DNA of 64,000 nucleotides from Heterobilharzia americana (taxonomy: Eukaryota; Platyhelminthes; Trematoda; Strigeidida; Schistosomatidae): positions 117,704,741 to 117,768,740 of the forward strand of contig OX104127.1 in the NCBI GenBank assembly GCA_944470555.2, read 5' to 3'. Position 1 is the first letter of the stretch, and each line of letters opens with the position of its first letter. Both the position numbers and the translations under genes were made by a program. A model generated the notes under the pieces. That model was not told the DNA's origin and searched no databases. It saw only the letters and a program-made list of their open reading frames with translations. Positions 20,600 through 33,354 of this stretch are shown here, piece after piece.

Positions 20600-22240
20600 A
20601 AGCTAGATGGCATTAGTGCCGAACGGAGAATCCTTGAATAACAGTGAAACAGAGAAACTGATGAGTAGCCATTTTGACCAGGAGCTCAACACAGTGATGC
20701 ACCCACCATCAACATCCAGTAATTCAACGAAGTTCTAGAACTACGATACAAAGTAGATGAACGTACAGATTTCATCAAACCAAGTGTTTGTGAAACTTTC
20801 AACATGAAGAATAGCGAAATCTCCGGGCTGTGACGACATAAGACCAGTGGTCCTACAGAAATGTGCCGAAATGCTAAGCATACCCATATGTAATCTGTTC
20901 ACACACTCGTCAGAAGTCAACTCCCCAAAAAATGGAAGCGTGCTATCCCTTCACCAACCTTCAAGGAAGGAGACCGAAATAACCCATGCAATTACGGACT
21001 GACAGAGTTACTTCCCATACTACTGAAGGTACTGGAAAGCCTGATTGCAGATGTTGCTTAGGTCTACCTAAACAGAAACGACATCGTTTATCTCTAATAT
21101 AAGAGTAAAACTTGGGCACTGGTAGACTAATTCCATCTTAGCCGTCCATCCCACCCAACACGGCATCAGAACTGGACGGTCATGTGTCATAAACTCGATG
21201 ACCGCTTGGAATGACTGAACCACTGGCTGGGACAACAAGCAACCTGTCCACGTTATCTTTCTGGACTCTGCCAAAGCCTTCGATAGTCTCCCACACTACA
21301 CCATGTTCGCTAAACTTGTAAAAGTGGGTATCACCGAACCACTTATAGTTTACAGTATATCTAGAGGATAGACAATTCTGTACAGAAGTAAATAGAATTC
21401 GATCAGCCTGGAAGAGTGCAAGAATAGGAGTTTCTCAAGGAGCGATCCTTGGACCACGCCTATTTTTACTATTCATATATGACCTCACTAAAATCTCCCC
21501 GTCTATCTTCCTATTTGAGACACCAAAATATAGAGGGCAGTAGATAGGGAATAAGATCCTAGGATATTCCAAGACGATCCGTTGCAGTTGGAGTCCTGGA
21601 TAGCTGCGAATGGTTTGAGCTCCAACCTGCAGAAGTGCAACGTAATGTTTCTTTGCACACCGGAAGCCATGAAAACCAGCTAGGCCCTCAACAAGTGCAC
21701 AATCACAAGGATATTCACAGGGAAAGACCTAGAACTAAACTTCTCTGAAACTGGATGTTAGTCTCACCTGTAAGCGAACGGCAGCAAAAGCGAACATCAT
21801 CAAGCACTTTCTAAGAAAGTAGCTTGGAGCGTTCAAAAATAATCACCATCAAGATCCCTTGAATTATTCCTCTTGGTATTCAAAACCTGTTGACCATACC
21901 TAGAGGTATTTAACACAATAGTCACCCTCTTTTAATAAACAGAGACGTGAGTACTCCCGAGATGGTACAGAGAAGGGTGACCAGGTTGGTTGTCGGACTA
22001 ACGGGCAAAACATATGCGAAACGCCTTGGACAATTTGTTTACGTTAAGCTATCGAAGGAAAAGAAACGACCCAATAACGGCTTACAAGATTATTCACCAA
22101 GTGGACCACCCCAATAGGTCAACATTAGCGGTCCGAAACCGACAGTTTCGTGAAACCCTATTCGCATACCAGACCAGAGGGCAAAAACGAGGATGAGACC
22201 TAACTTCTTACATAGTGTGCTTTATGGAGCTCTCTGACGA
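20600..22240 (+). mobile_element. CR1/Jockey-type non-LTR reverse transcriptase relic
   Basis: Broken frames on the plus strand preserve the order of a CR1/Jockey-superfamily RT. It has an AKSPGCDDIRPVVLQKCAE block near 20812-20870, a PKKWKRAIPSPTFKEGDRNNP block near 20925-20980, a GVSQGAILGPRLFLLFIYDLT block near 21430-21485, and the C-terminal LSYRRKRNDPITAYKIIHQVD block at about 22040-22105. Stops occur in every frame and the catalytic box is not intact. It is a dead, 5'-truncated copy; the family within the superfamily is not resolved. Confidence 0.75.
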
Positions 22241-24549
22241 ATGAAGTAGCTACACCTACATCAGTTGACTCTTTCATAAGACTGCTGCATAAGTACGAGC
22301 GCAAACGGCTTATCACGAACATTCGTCAGTAGTAACTGAAGGTATGCTCATCCATCTCTGTATTCTCCAATCCTTGTATCTGCAATAAGACTCATCTCTT
22401 CTCTATATTATTACCAGTAACACTTATCTTTTGATAAGTACTCTCCACTTCTCTTTTCTCACTCCCCATTCGCCCTATTTTCAGCGCTACTTTTTAGGTA
22501 ACCCTTCATTCTTACTTACAGGTGCTCTAAAAAACGGAAATTACAAAAGGTTAATTGATCTTATCAGCATCTCCGTCGCTTTCCTAAACAAACCAAGCTA
22601 CAACTTGCACAAACAATATTTTCAAGTAGTTAATCACTACCTCCAAAGCTATAATTATAGCCTATAGCTTTTCCTGCTTAAGAAGGGAAAACAAAGACTG
22701 CGACCACAGAAAGACAGAACGAACAAAAAGAACCGAGCCTAGACCTAGAAGCGAGAGCTCAAAAACAATGAGTTCCCTCTGCTTGGACTTTTGGCGTTAG
22801 ATAACTCGCGTTATGCTTAATTACATACTCAATGAGCAGGCAATGAGATCATCATTACTTTAGTTAAAAAAGTGTAAGGAACTACTGGCGAGTAAGAAAA
22901 TACATAAACATTATAAAGAGACGGAATAGGAATCTGTACTAATTCCCAACTAACTGACAACTCGGAAACGGATAGCGGTGATTCAGTGTTGGGAAAGCAG
23001 GGACGCACTTATAGGTTAGTAGGCTATTAGTGGATGACAATCTGCTTTCCTATATGAGGTTATTTCTAAGAAAAAGGACTACTGAATATGCATTCTATTC
23101 TGCCAGAATTGAGTAACTGCAGTTTCCGTGCGTTTTAAGGTTCTCGAAGAATTTTAGGACTAAAAAGGCTTAAAGCTGGTATTAACTGATTACAACAAGG
23201 TAACTAATAAGCACTTTAGAGATTTATAAACCACAGACACTGAATACATCTGTGATTTGAGGAGACAAACTTTGTTTCCTCAGTTAGTTGCGAAGGCCAA
23301 AATAATCTCACTCTGAGCTATGAATTAGTTGCAAACACGTCCTTATTTAGTCAGAAGGGAAGTAGCAAACCAAGCTCTATCGGAACATAGAGCACGTTAC
23401 TCCTCTAATTAGAGGTATTTCAGCAAGCATCAGCAAACTGCTTCGTTTTATGCTTTTCTGGAAGTCATATGCGCTTATCCCAGTATCGAAATTACTAAGC
23501 TAAATCAGAGAATTTCTTTGCTTCAGTTATTTGTCACCTGACTTCGGCTTACAAAGCCACACACCATAACAATAACGAGTGCCAGTCGACGGACGTAAAT
23601 TCCTATTTCGCGCGAGTGAGATAAAGAGTTAATTGTCGTTTTCTGATTGGTCAGTGCGACATAGCCCTTATAAAAGAAAAAGCGGTATTTTCTAACTTGG
23701 GAAATATCTAGGCTTCGTTCTTGCGCTGAACAGGAGCGTTTCTGTAATAATCGGCATTTGTAAAGCAACATTAAAATGTCCTTCAGATCGAACGTTAAAG
23801 TGCTTCAAAAGATGACTTTGCAGTGCTTATTAGCAATTAAATATTGGAAAGATATTGTTACCTAAACTAAATAACTAATTAAACATACCCAACATTCCCT
23901 GCTTAAATACATAAAGTATAAGTAAAACCAAAAATTACCTCCATTACGTCCGGATAACAAGCAGTTTAAGCCACTTTTTTACCACAGCAAGGCACATCCA
24001 CTAAAGAAAACAGGCTAAACACAAAGAAAAAATTAAAAAGTAATTCGTTTGGACAAGTCCTTAACCAATTCCTACTCTGAAGACACTAGCTGATGGGAAA
24101 ACCACCTGCAACCTATGTCCGTCTACATCCAGCCCCACTTAACTCACTCCCCAAAGTAAGAAACCCGCTTATGGAGCCGAACTAACAATCTTTGATGCAG
24201 ACAAACAAAACACCTTGTTTCCACGACTGATATTTAGGAGGTGGTTTCAAATGGCTTTTCCTATTGCACTGTAATGGGAAAGACTAAAAAACCTCCTTGG
24301 CGAAGACATTCCAAGCTTAACAACTCCTGATGAGTACAAGCCATGCCTCATCTCCCACCTAAAATGGTTCAAATGGTTGTTGACGGGATAGAAGAAGCTT
24401 TCACCTGACTTACCTCTGCATCTAGAATCTGTGGCTAACTACCTCTTGTGGTTTTGAACCTACGTACAGGTAAAGAAGGCTGAAACTGGTGGTTAAAATG
24501 TGAAAACTACTAATTCTGGGCAGATCTCAGTCACATCTCAGATAAGTAT
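22241..24549. other. No recognisable gene
   Basis: The first few hundred bases may be the 3' untranslated tail of the preceding element. A minus-strand open stretch at 23523-23771 has no recognisable domain. Nothing else can be supported. Confidence 0.45.
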
Positions 24550-24870
24550 CCGCCTGGCATTTAAAAGATTCATGCCAGGTAGTTTGCATCACGTCTGAAT
24601 GACCAGCGTTCCAGGTTCAAATAACCCTTAGGTAATAGAAGTTCTGCCTTATATTTAACCTGCTACGTTCCAGGCTTAGTTGCTGTATGTGTCCTTTAAG
24701 ATTAGTACTATAGCTAAGATTCAATGTGATGAAGTAGATGTCCACAGCTTCTCAAAATGTTGTGAGCCATTATCAAGTCTTATCCTAAGCTCCCATATTT
24801 CAGGGGGTATAGATCCATCGAAACTAGCCGCCCTTCATATATCCCAGATCTAAGTCCCCGAGCAGATTCG
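24550..24870 (-). mobile_element. CR1-like RT C-terminal fragment
   Basis: The minus strand reads YEGRLVSMDLYPLKYGSLG, DLIMAHNIL, STNLKGHIQQLSLERSRLN and a TWNA block, interrupted by two stops. This is the typical order downstream of the RT core in CR1-like elements (ERL...L.LYPL.YRR.RGDLI ... LRG...L ... WN.LP). It is short, dead and antisense to the neighbouring plus-strand relic. Confidence 0.65.
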
Positions 24871-25308
24871 GTGGAGCTTTCTAAGCTTAATTTGTCCTCC
24901 GGCAGAGAAGAGGGTAAGACTGTAGTCCCGAACTTTAGGTGAGGCCATATGAAGCTGTCAGAAATTTAGGGAAAAACGTCTGCGATCTAACCGTTCGAAA
25001 ATTCTTCCTAGGGCTACTAAGGCCAAGTTTCCGCGAAATGCGTTTTTGTCACAATTGCCAAATGATTTTAAGTCCTGAGGGAATGAAACACTCAAATCCT
25101 TCGCTGTCAGAGATGCTGCAAGTTCCATACCATTAAGGTTGTCACTGTGACATCAGTCACAAGCTCGAGAAGACGAATTTAGTGCCTGAAGGGTTAGAAA
25201 CGAATAAATATGACTATACATCAACAATATAAGGCGTCAGTGCAATATAAAATAACTGTGGGAATGGAGAGATAACCAAGTCGTGATTATTTGCTAGTAG
25301 CCCTCTGG

Positions 25309-25578
25309 TCAACAAACTGTCCTGCCTGATCTGGTAACTCTTTGTGAATTCTCTGAAGGATTTTCATTTGGTACAGTCTGAGCCAATGCGACCTCATAGC
25401 TAATTATTTCCATGGGCTCGTCGGTGAAGGCAAGCCTTACTAGGGCAGCAGAGACGGTATCGACTTTGCTAAATTCGTCGATAGTGGTGACTTTATCCCT
25501 CCCGTCTAGGATTCTGTACGGACCACCATAAACTTGCTTTAGAGGTCGCTGGACGCTACCTATCCTGACGAAAAAGTC
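25309..25578 (-). pseudogene. Gypsy-type LTR retrotransposon Pol C-terminus (isolated)
   Basis: An uninterrupted 89-codon minus-strand frame reads DFFVRIGSVQRPLKQVYGGPY, RILDGRDKVTTIDEF, then VTRSGRTV and a stop. The sequence R.PL...Y.GPY.I..R.DK, followed downstream by TRSGR, is the classic end of Gypsy integrase/Pol. The frame is closed by a stop upstream, and no protease, RT, RNase H or LTR pair is visible nearby. It is therefore a fragment of a larger element rather than a gene. A host-domesticated exon is a remote alternative. Confidence 0.75.
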
Positions 25579-25754
25579 AATACAGCCAACTAAATGAGAC
25601 AGGATGTATGGTGACCGTTGTCGCGATCATGAAAGTGGTATTTTCAACTCTTCCATATGCTTTCGGGGAGTTCCACCCAGTTAGCCATGATAATAGTAAA
25701 AATTTACCCCTGAATTTGCATGTTAATACCATTTTTACGGACACGGCTATAACA

Positions 25755-26030
25755 TTTAATGGTGAAAAATCGTCTGCAGTATTTTTTATTATCCGCTTTT
25801 TCTAATCTTCAATTTGACGCTCTGCGTATGCTATAGGGTAGAACTTCCTCCTTTGTCTCATAACCGCGATCTTCTGATGTTTTTCATAGTTTAACGATCT
25901 CCCATATGTACTATTCAGGACTCGTAAAATCTTGTGCATCTTTCGACGTGTACCAATGTGATGGCGTCTGTAAACTGGCTCCTCTCATGTTAACTTACTA
26001 GTGTGAGAATAAAACATTTATTTCTTTCCA
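25755..26030. repeat. Dispersed repeat, copy 1
   Basis: This shares long stretches by eye with 33780-34010, including the blocks tctgatgttttt, gttcagga.cgtaaaatcttgt, caatgtgatg and tgtaaact. Both copies end in a gtgagaa(t/c)aaaa.attta sequence resembling a polyadenylated or A-rich 3' end. The family is unnamed here; it could be the 3' end of a non-LTR element or a small LTR. Confidence 0.6.
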
Positions 26031-26739
26031 ATTAATGGAAATCCAAGCCTGAAGGAATGAAGAAGTTAAACATTGAATTTTTGTTATGTTGTCAGGCTAC
26101 CCGGCAGAGATGGCAGTCATGTTTAATGAATATGTAAAAGCGTAATTAAAGGAAAAGGAGAAGCAATTAGACAAGTTTTCGCCTCAAAGAAGTTGTCCTG
26201 GCCCAATTACTTGAGTGTTTTCGCCTGAGATATCTTGCACGTAGAGGGAAGTACCACGGCAAATTCTTCGTATTATTAAAAAGAAATGCACCTCCAGGTT
26301 CGCTGAAATATCAAGGTATATTGCACAAAGTACCATAAATTTCAGGTATGGAGCAGTTTTCGTGGGGAAGTAGTTGAATCAAACACTTCAACTAAGTTTA
26401 TAAGACAGCTTAGCTCTACATAACAAAGGTGCTATAAAAAGTACCACTAATACTGGTGCTGAAACTGTAGATATGATAGGACCTCTTAATATATAAACGA
26501 TTTCCAACCTCAAAGGTACAGAGGCTACACCTGCTTGTATTTTCTACCAAGATTTCAGGTGGTTGCGACTTGGAGATATCATCAAATTCTGAAAAAATGG
26601 ACTATGATGAAAACCTACCGAGTTGTCTGAAAATCCGAACGCTAAACGAACGAAGGACTTAACTCAGAATCTTGAAGACCCCCATGATCAAGATAATATT
26701 CAATGGTGACAACAGGACACAAGTGAGAAAGTTCTCCAG

Positions 26740-27840
26740 GAGTACAGGTATTTATGGAATAGCTTCATACTTCTTTTAAAATGGGAGTTCTGATATTTCG
26801 CTACTGGTACTCAAACTTTACCCCATACCGATGGAGACTTCTGCACGCCAAGACACATGGAAGACGTCCTTCATAATATCCAGACACATATCTGGTTCCA
26901 AAACTGAAGCTGATAACTACAGACCAATAAACACCACACCAGTTGTATCCAGAATTATGGAGAAAGTAGTTAAAGAAGGTATCCTTCGACACAAGCTCAA
27001 CAATAGTGTCATCACGTTTAGTCAGCATGGATTCTTGAAGGCACGGTGACGTATGACCTGTTGGCTCGATTTCTTCAACTTTTTAACCGCAAACCGTGGC
27101 CAATGTAAGCTAGTCCTTGTCCTTTGCTTTAATGTCTCCGTGGCATTCGACCACGTGGATCACTACTACTTATCCATTAGCCGCGAGCCCTTAAACTTGC
27201 TGACCCCTTATTGGGCTGGATTAAATCTTTTCTTTGTAATGGTTCACAAGTTGTTAAAATCACATCTCGGCTTTCGAGGTCTGGGGCCATTACCTCCGGT
27301 GTAGTTCAGAGCAGCGTGCTCGGTCCTCTTCTTTTCGCCCTTTATATTAACGACCTTCGCGAATACTTTTCAGTTGGCACACTGTCTTTGATTGTCGATA
27401 ATCTAGAGGTTGCATACACATTCTCGTGTAACGACCTGTCTTACCTCCAAAGGGTAGCACAAAGCGAACTTGACCTAACAACAACTTGGCCCACACCATG
27501 GAACCTTCAGTTCAACTTAAATAAGTGGGGCTGAATACACTTTTGAGCACCATCTATCTTTCTACCGTTGGCTCTGCAAGCAGCGATGCTACCTAGTGTG
27601 TGTGTACCATAAAGCCTCTTGACATTTATTCATCCAGTTTCGCTGACTGGAGCCACTTCGTTCACTGCAGTTGTAAACAGTATACAAAAGTTCAGAAAAA
27701 CACCTGCAACTTTAATTACAGTAACGGATTCTGTCACTCCACCTCGAAATCCAGAGGAACCTGGCCAATATTGACCGAGCTATTTGGCGCAAAGCAGAGC
27801 CTCGTAGTGGCTATGGTAGACATATTTCCAATTTAGGCAT
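26740..27840 (+). mobile_element. CR1-like reverse transcriptase relic
   Basis: Plus-strand frames give DTWKTSFIISRHISGSKTEA, DNYRPINTTPVVSRIMEKVV and TFSQHGFLKAR. These are followed by a decayed D-x-x-x-AFD block (FNVSVAFDHVDH), GWIKSFLCNGSQVVKI, SGVVQSSVLGPLLFALYINDL, and a mutated catalytic box (LSLIVDNLEVAYTF in place of ..ADDLKV..). The N-terminal endonuclease is absent. It is closely similar to the minus-strand element at 42755-49490, so both belong to one CR1-like family (SR1/Perere type). It is inactive. Confidence 0.82.
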
Positions 27841-28147
27841 GCGCAAACAAGGGTAGATGGTTTCATTGGAAGGGTGGTATATTGTTATAAGTAAATGAGT
27901 AATAAGTAAGTAATTCATCGCGGTAACGTTGAAACTATACGCTACTTTTACACGTGATCCTTGATTACATCTTTTGTCGATTTCTTGTCGTGCTTGGCTC
28001 ATTATTACTATATATATGGTAATATAACGATATATTCCGTCTGGATAATTTAAGGCTACGTTGTTATATATAGATAGTATATTCCCATCCTTTTAGACTA
28101 CACACATTACCGTCAACTGCACATCTCACTTAAAACCTATTATAAGA
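27841..28147. other. Spacer and probable 5' UTR of the following CR1-like element
   Basis: This short AT-rich spacer sits between two plus-strand CR1-like copies. The last ~100 bases probably belong to the 5' leader of the element that starts coding at 28148. Confidence 0.4.
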
Positions 28148-29069
28148 ATGGGACGGTCGAAAGCAAAGCGTTCGAAAATAGATAGCTCTGGAGATGAGAA
28201 TAAAAGACTCGGTTCCATTGATATCTCAGGTTGTAACCGAAACTCTATCGTGTCATATAATCCACATCCGGACGAACTTACATGCCTTACACCGCTCGTC
28301 AGGGCTGGAGACATCATGTCGGTCATAAATAATAACATCAAGGAAAATAGAGAAGAGATTGACAGCATTAAGTCCATGATAGATGGAATCAAGAAAGTAG
28401 TTGAGGAGTTCCGACCCTTAGCATATCTTTTTGGGAAACACAACAATTTAGTCCCAAGCCATATTGAAGAAGCTGAAACGCTAATAGATGTCTTGGCAAC
28501 TGAGGTAGTGAAGAGGCTCGCATTTTCTCAACAGGCAATCGTATATAGTGTTCCAGATACCATATCTTTAGATGTCGTCAGGAAAAGGTTATTAAACTCA
28601 TTTGGTATGACGCCTATGCACTGTGACTGTAAACGCTTCCGCAAGAAAGTAGCACAGCCAGGTTGCCCCAGTCTTTTTCATGTTCACCACCTCATATGAT
28701 GCTAAGAGGTTCATTAACTATCAGGATCATATAAGACTAAACAGTAATTTTAAAACTATCACAATTGTACAGGACAAAACTCCTTGTCAGCGCAGAAACC
28801 AAAGGAGAAAAAGTCCTACCACTCCGACGTATGCAAACTACGAAGGTACTGGATGTCCTGAGGAACATTCGAATAGTGCTGCTATGACTAGTAATCCTAT
28901 TGCCCCAACCATTCTGGTAGTAAAGCAATCCCAAGTAGACTCGGACCTAAGTAACCCGGATTGTTTAATTCCTCATGATACCCCAACTACCAGCACTAGC
29001 TTCCTTAAGGTAACTGTAGATAAAAACCCTTTAGCTGATAGTAGCGTCACTAAACACACCTGCAGGTAA
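28148..29069 (+). pseudogene. CR1-like ORF1 (nucleic-acid-binding protein), frameshifted
   Basis: The frame opens with MGRSKAKRSKIDSSGDENKR, a basic N-terminus like nuclear or RNA-binding ORF1 proteins. It then has a heptad-like KENREEIDSIKSMIDGIKKV segment and a conserved core with VVKRLAFSQQAIVYSVPD and DVVRKRLLNSFG. At about 28670-28690 it shifts frame into a second open stretch to 29069. A matching core (VSKRPALKLNAIVCNVPD) occurs in the minus-strand element at 48679-48954, so this is an ORF1 family shared by the CR1-like copies rather than a host gene. Confidence 0.72.
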
Positions 29070-29356
29070 AAGCATGTACTTTAGACCTACAAGGCCCCCG
29101 AAGAAAGCCATTTTTAAACGCATTTTGCCTAACGGTGGTGAAGCAAACTTCGTAGCTAACATAGTTGCCAAAGACAAAACCACCATTGGATATATGGGAG
29201 GTAAGGCATCTCGAAAAGAAAACCCACCGAAAGGGCATGTTACACACCTAACCTCAACCGTTAGAAAGAGACCCTACAATAACTTGAAGGCACCTGACAT
29301 TAGACAGCACCCTAGATCATGTTTACCCAACCATCGAGGCTCCAACAGGATGGCAT

Positions 29357-32300
29357 GTGGCATACAAAATACATTCATGTCATACAGGTCACATATACCC
29401 TACCCAAACCTACATTAGCCAGTACTTTGGGAATGTGTACAATTATTCCCCTAAAAACATCCCTACTTTTGAGCCTTATCAAAATTTTTTGGGACCCAGT
29501 AAGAATGAACAGCGTGTCAACTGCGTATACGCACCCTCAAAAGCAAGCGATCGTAAGTCATTGAACAATAAAACTTCACTGGTCATATCGCCATGCACCA
29601 CCACTGGGTCTCACCATGTCCGTAACGCAAGAAGCACGTCGTCTAATGGACTAAGTATAGGAAATTTCTCTGACCAACTAGACGTACACGATATTGTAAA
29701 ACACTTCACAAGTCATAATAACCTTTTCACACTTCCGCTCATCAGTGCACGGTCGTTGCTGAAGAAAATCTCTGACTTGAGAACAATAGTCTTGCTAACT
29801 GAGCCTACAGTGATATTAGCCACTGAATCATGGTGCCCCATCTCAGTCCCTGATGTAGACTTGTGCATAGATGGTTATACCCTTTATCGCACTAACCGAG
29901 ATCATAAGCGTGGGGGAGGTTGTTTGACTTATATATATAGCCTGGTCACAGCTACTAAGATTGAAGATGGGACACTGAATGCTCTGCATGACTCAGTATG
30001 GGCTATTATAAACCGCACTAACTATAAAATCCTCGTAGGCCGTGTTTATAGAACACCATGTTCATCAAGGGAAGCTGATGAGCTTGTTGCTCAGTCATTT
30101 TCCCGTGCTGCATCCATCGGTGCTGACTTCAAACTGATTGTAGGAGACTTTGACCCGCCTGAAGTTAACTGAGAAACCAGTTGCGACCCACAACGTTATG
30201 ATGAAATACTTATAGTCTTAGATTTCCATGGACGGAAACAATATGTCCATTCACCCACAAGTGGAAGCAGTACGCTGGATCTAGCTCTTTGCCGTGACAT
30301 CGTCCCAGTCACCACGCACGTTGGTGGTGAATTCGCTAACAGTGATCACAGAATGGTTTCCTGTTGCATACCAATCTCCCCTCTTCCTGAGGAAAACAAG
30401 GAACCTGTGAGAAATATCTTGCATCGTAGCTGCAAAAGTGTAAACTGGGAGGTATTCATCGAGCTCCTCAGGTGCAGCCCGTAGGATGAGTACTTCATGA
30501 CAGCCTCATTAACAGAGTCACTTTCGTTTTTCTATAGAAATATAATGCCGTGTCTAGATATCCTCGCTCCTATAAGAGCAGCTAAGATGAAGAAGAATGA
30601 GGGCCAATACATCCCTCGAATACTTCGGAACAAATTACGGCAATTATCTAAGCTGTCATTCCACTAAAGACTTTCTGGTGCTGCACTCAACCTACTATAT
30701 TTATCAAACAGTTAAGACTTTACGTGCACAAGACTCAATAAGTGAAGAGCTGAATGCCATTAAAAGTCGTTCTAGGATATGCAGTCTGGCCTCCCTTTTG
30801 AATAAACGATTGCAGGCATCGACAGACAGCTTGTTTATTACACAGTGGAATGGTCTGTAACGATCCACTCGAAATTTGTGAACTACTTGGCGAATCCTTT
30901 GCGAAATTCGGTCCTAGCACACTTAACCCCACTACTTTTTCTCCGCCCACTGTAGGTTCGTGCACCAATGTGAATTCTACCGACAAAAGTACCACAGAGG
31001 CTATCATGAACTTGCGACTATCACCAGGTATGGGAATCGACAACCTAGACTCAACTGTTATCGGGAACAGCGGTGACGATATGTCCCTGTTCCTGCTTAA
31101 GATATTCACCCTATCAATGAAAAGTGGCCTATACCCCACTGAATGGAAAACTGGCTACATAACGCCTCACTATAATTCCGGGGGCAAATGGAATGCCAAT
31201 AATTACATACCCAACAGCATAACAACATTCCTCTCTGGAATTATGGAAAAAGTAATTAAAGCAGCGTCTCTGATTACCTATTAACAGAAAATCTGAGCAT
31301 GGTTTCATAAAGAATAGGTCCTGCGTTACTTGCCACTGATTTCTACAACTTCGTCGCTGGTGACCGTGAAGCACGTAAAATCGTCATTGTTCTATACTTT
31401 GATATATCAAAGGCATTTGATGAGGTGCCTCATAAAGTACTCTTTAATAGTCTACAATCAATTGGTATTTGCGAACCCTTGCCTAGTTGGATAAAATCAT
31501 TTCTTAGTGGTCGTGCTCAAACCGTGAAAGTAAATTCCGTGCAGTCTGAACCAAGACATATAACTAGCGGAGTTATACAGGGTAGTGTCCTTGGGCCTTT
31601 GTTGTTCATAATCTATATCAACAGGGTGTGTAAGTGCTTCAGTGAAAGCAAAACATCCCTGTACGCCGATGACTTGAAGGTTGTGTACACTTGTCACTCT
31701 CATGAACTACGTAATACCCTGGGTACTGCCCGGCAGGAACTAAGCAAACTTGCATCATGATGTGCTGAGTCGCACCTTGACAAATGCAGTTGACTTACTA
31801 TAGGCAACGACAACCACGACCTGACCCTCGAGGTATGCGGAAAACACCTACCTAGACTAGCTCCTGTGCCAGATCTTGGCATCAGACATTGCAGAGACTT
31901 GACATTCTCGGAACAAACAGCATATATCAGATCCAGGTCACGCAAACTCTTGAGATGTATTATTCGCAACTTCTATGGCACTGAATCACGGGTTCTACTC
32001 TATAAAGTGTGCATTCGCCCACTTTTAGAATATTGCCCGTTTATTCTCATTGGCCTCCGTGGAAGTGACAAAGTGAAAGTTGAAGGGGTACAACCTTACT
32101 TCACCTTCAGAACATTAGGAACTGGATGTAATCTAGACTACACGTCTAGATGTGACACGTTGGGTTAAAACCACTCTGGAAGAGGAGGTACAAACTGAAC
32201 CTTATATTTAATTACAGGTTACTTCATCAGCACTTGCACCCTCATGGTTCGCAAACCCAGCTAATTGTAACGTCTGCGTAAGATATACGCAACCACAAAG

Positions 32301-32410
32301 TATTGGTTGAAACTGAGTGTTGTACGACGAGGTTGCGAGACAACTTCTTCCTCAATAAATTCTCACACATTAGGAATGGGCTTCCAGAAGAAATTCGTAC
32401 GGCAAGCTAG
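29357..32410 (+). pseudogene. CR1-like ORF2 (endonuclease-reverse transcriptase), broken
   Basis: The endonuclease shows LISARSLLKK, ILATESWCP, KRGGGCLTYI, GRVYRTPCS and LIVGDFDPPEVN (usually GDFN), a stop at about 30172, and then NSDHRMVS in the continuing frame. The RT shows EWKTGYITPHYNSGGKWN, LYFDISKAFDEVPHKVLF, SGVIQGSVLGPLLFIIYI, and an intact YADD box (SLYADDLKVVY, 31662-31673). The C-terminal part has VCIRPLLEYCPFI and KPLWKRRYKLNLI. At least three frameshifts and several stops interrupt it. Confidence 0.82.
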
Positions 32411-32700
32411 TTGACAGATTTCCACTCTTCACTTAATAGGCTGCCAATAAACGACAAGTCTATCGCTCGATTAGCCACCATCTGTGCATCCTGGGCTAGT
32501 GAGGACATACTTGGACCCCCAAATGTATGAATTAGAGCTATAACAGCCCTCGAGTTCCTGCTACACTTATGGGTTGACGATTGCTTACAAGGGCGTGGGC
32601 ACTGGTTCCCCTCCTCACTATAATGAACTCATGTACACTGGTTCCCTTTCGAAGCTACTACGATACACCCCAGGTATACAAAAGTTCTAGGAATCTTATA

Positions 32701-33130
32701 ATGGGAAAATAATGTGATTAATCACACACATACATGAAAGTGCACATAAAGTTCGGATAGATCTAAAAGTATAGGAACTTCTCTCTTTTCCAAGCTGGCC
32801 TGCATGGTAATTCCCCTTCCCACATATGCTCGTGCTTCTTCCTTCTTTTTACTTTACGGCAACAGCCCGAAGACGACATTCAGTGCTGAGTTTCAATCTG
32901 AACATATCTACTAAGTGGAAATAATACCTGATGTTTAACTCCATGAATTGCTGAACTGCTCACAATCTTCCGCAGTTTCTGGAACATCTTCACAATCAAC
33001 TCATCAGCCGGTCAGGATCCATCTTGCGGCGAACCGTCTAAAGTTTCCCAACGGCCATAGTGGAACAACTATTCTGAACAAATGATCAAACGAGAGACTA
33101 ATATACCTATTGGCTAGGAATATGACTTAC
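32701..33130. other. Spacer, no assigned feature
   Basis: This holds sequence between the CR1-like 3' end and the donor site of the minus-strand exon at 33131. If the two exons belong to a host gene, this is the start of a large intron. No further exon was recognised. Confidence 0.45.
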
Positions 33131-33319
33131 CTGCAGTAATTCCTCACTACATGTTCTACAGCACTCTGTATCAAGTGATCTTTCTAAGTAAAAGTTACCA
33201 TGCATCAAATACACTTCCTGAATGATGCTGCTTACGCTAATATGAACGATGCCTGAGGTCCATATGTAACTGCTACCGTTTGGACTATTAACCGTCTCGA
33301 CGTCTACCTTCATCTGCCA
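33131..33319 (-). CDS. Exon of unidentified protein (exon B)
   Basis: This 63-codon, phase-0 exon starts WQMKVDVETVNSPNGSSYIW and ends CCRTCSEELLQ at a GCAG|GTAAGT donor. Its upstream intron is 35 nt (33354-33320, GTAGTA...TTCTAG), the micro-intron size seen in the exonuclease gene. The sequence has N-glycosylation-like NGS and clustered Cys, which suggests a secreted or extracellular region. I do not recognise the family. The matching phases and the removal of an in-frame stop by splicing make it unlikely to be chance. Confidence 0.6.
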
Positions 33320-33354
33320 CTAGAAGTACTGTCAGTGGAATTAATGTATACTAC

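Larger units (their letters stand above)
28148..32700 (+). mobile_element. Nearly full-length CR1-like non-LTR retrotransposon, decayed
   Basis: This copy keeps both coding regions in order: ORF1 (28148-29069), then endonuclease (about 29740-30420), then reverse transcriptase (about 30850-32410), with a C-rich 3' region to about 32700. The boundaries are estimated from similarity, since no target-site duplication was found. Multiple frameshifts and stops make it non-autonomous now. It is the most complete CR1-like copy in the window and shows the family had a separate ORF1 with a coiled-coil-like segment. Confidence 0.82.
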
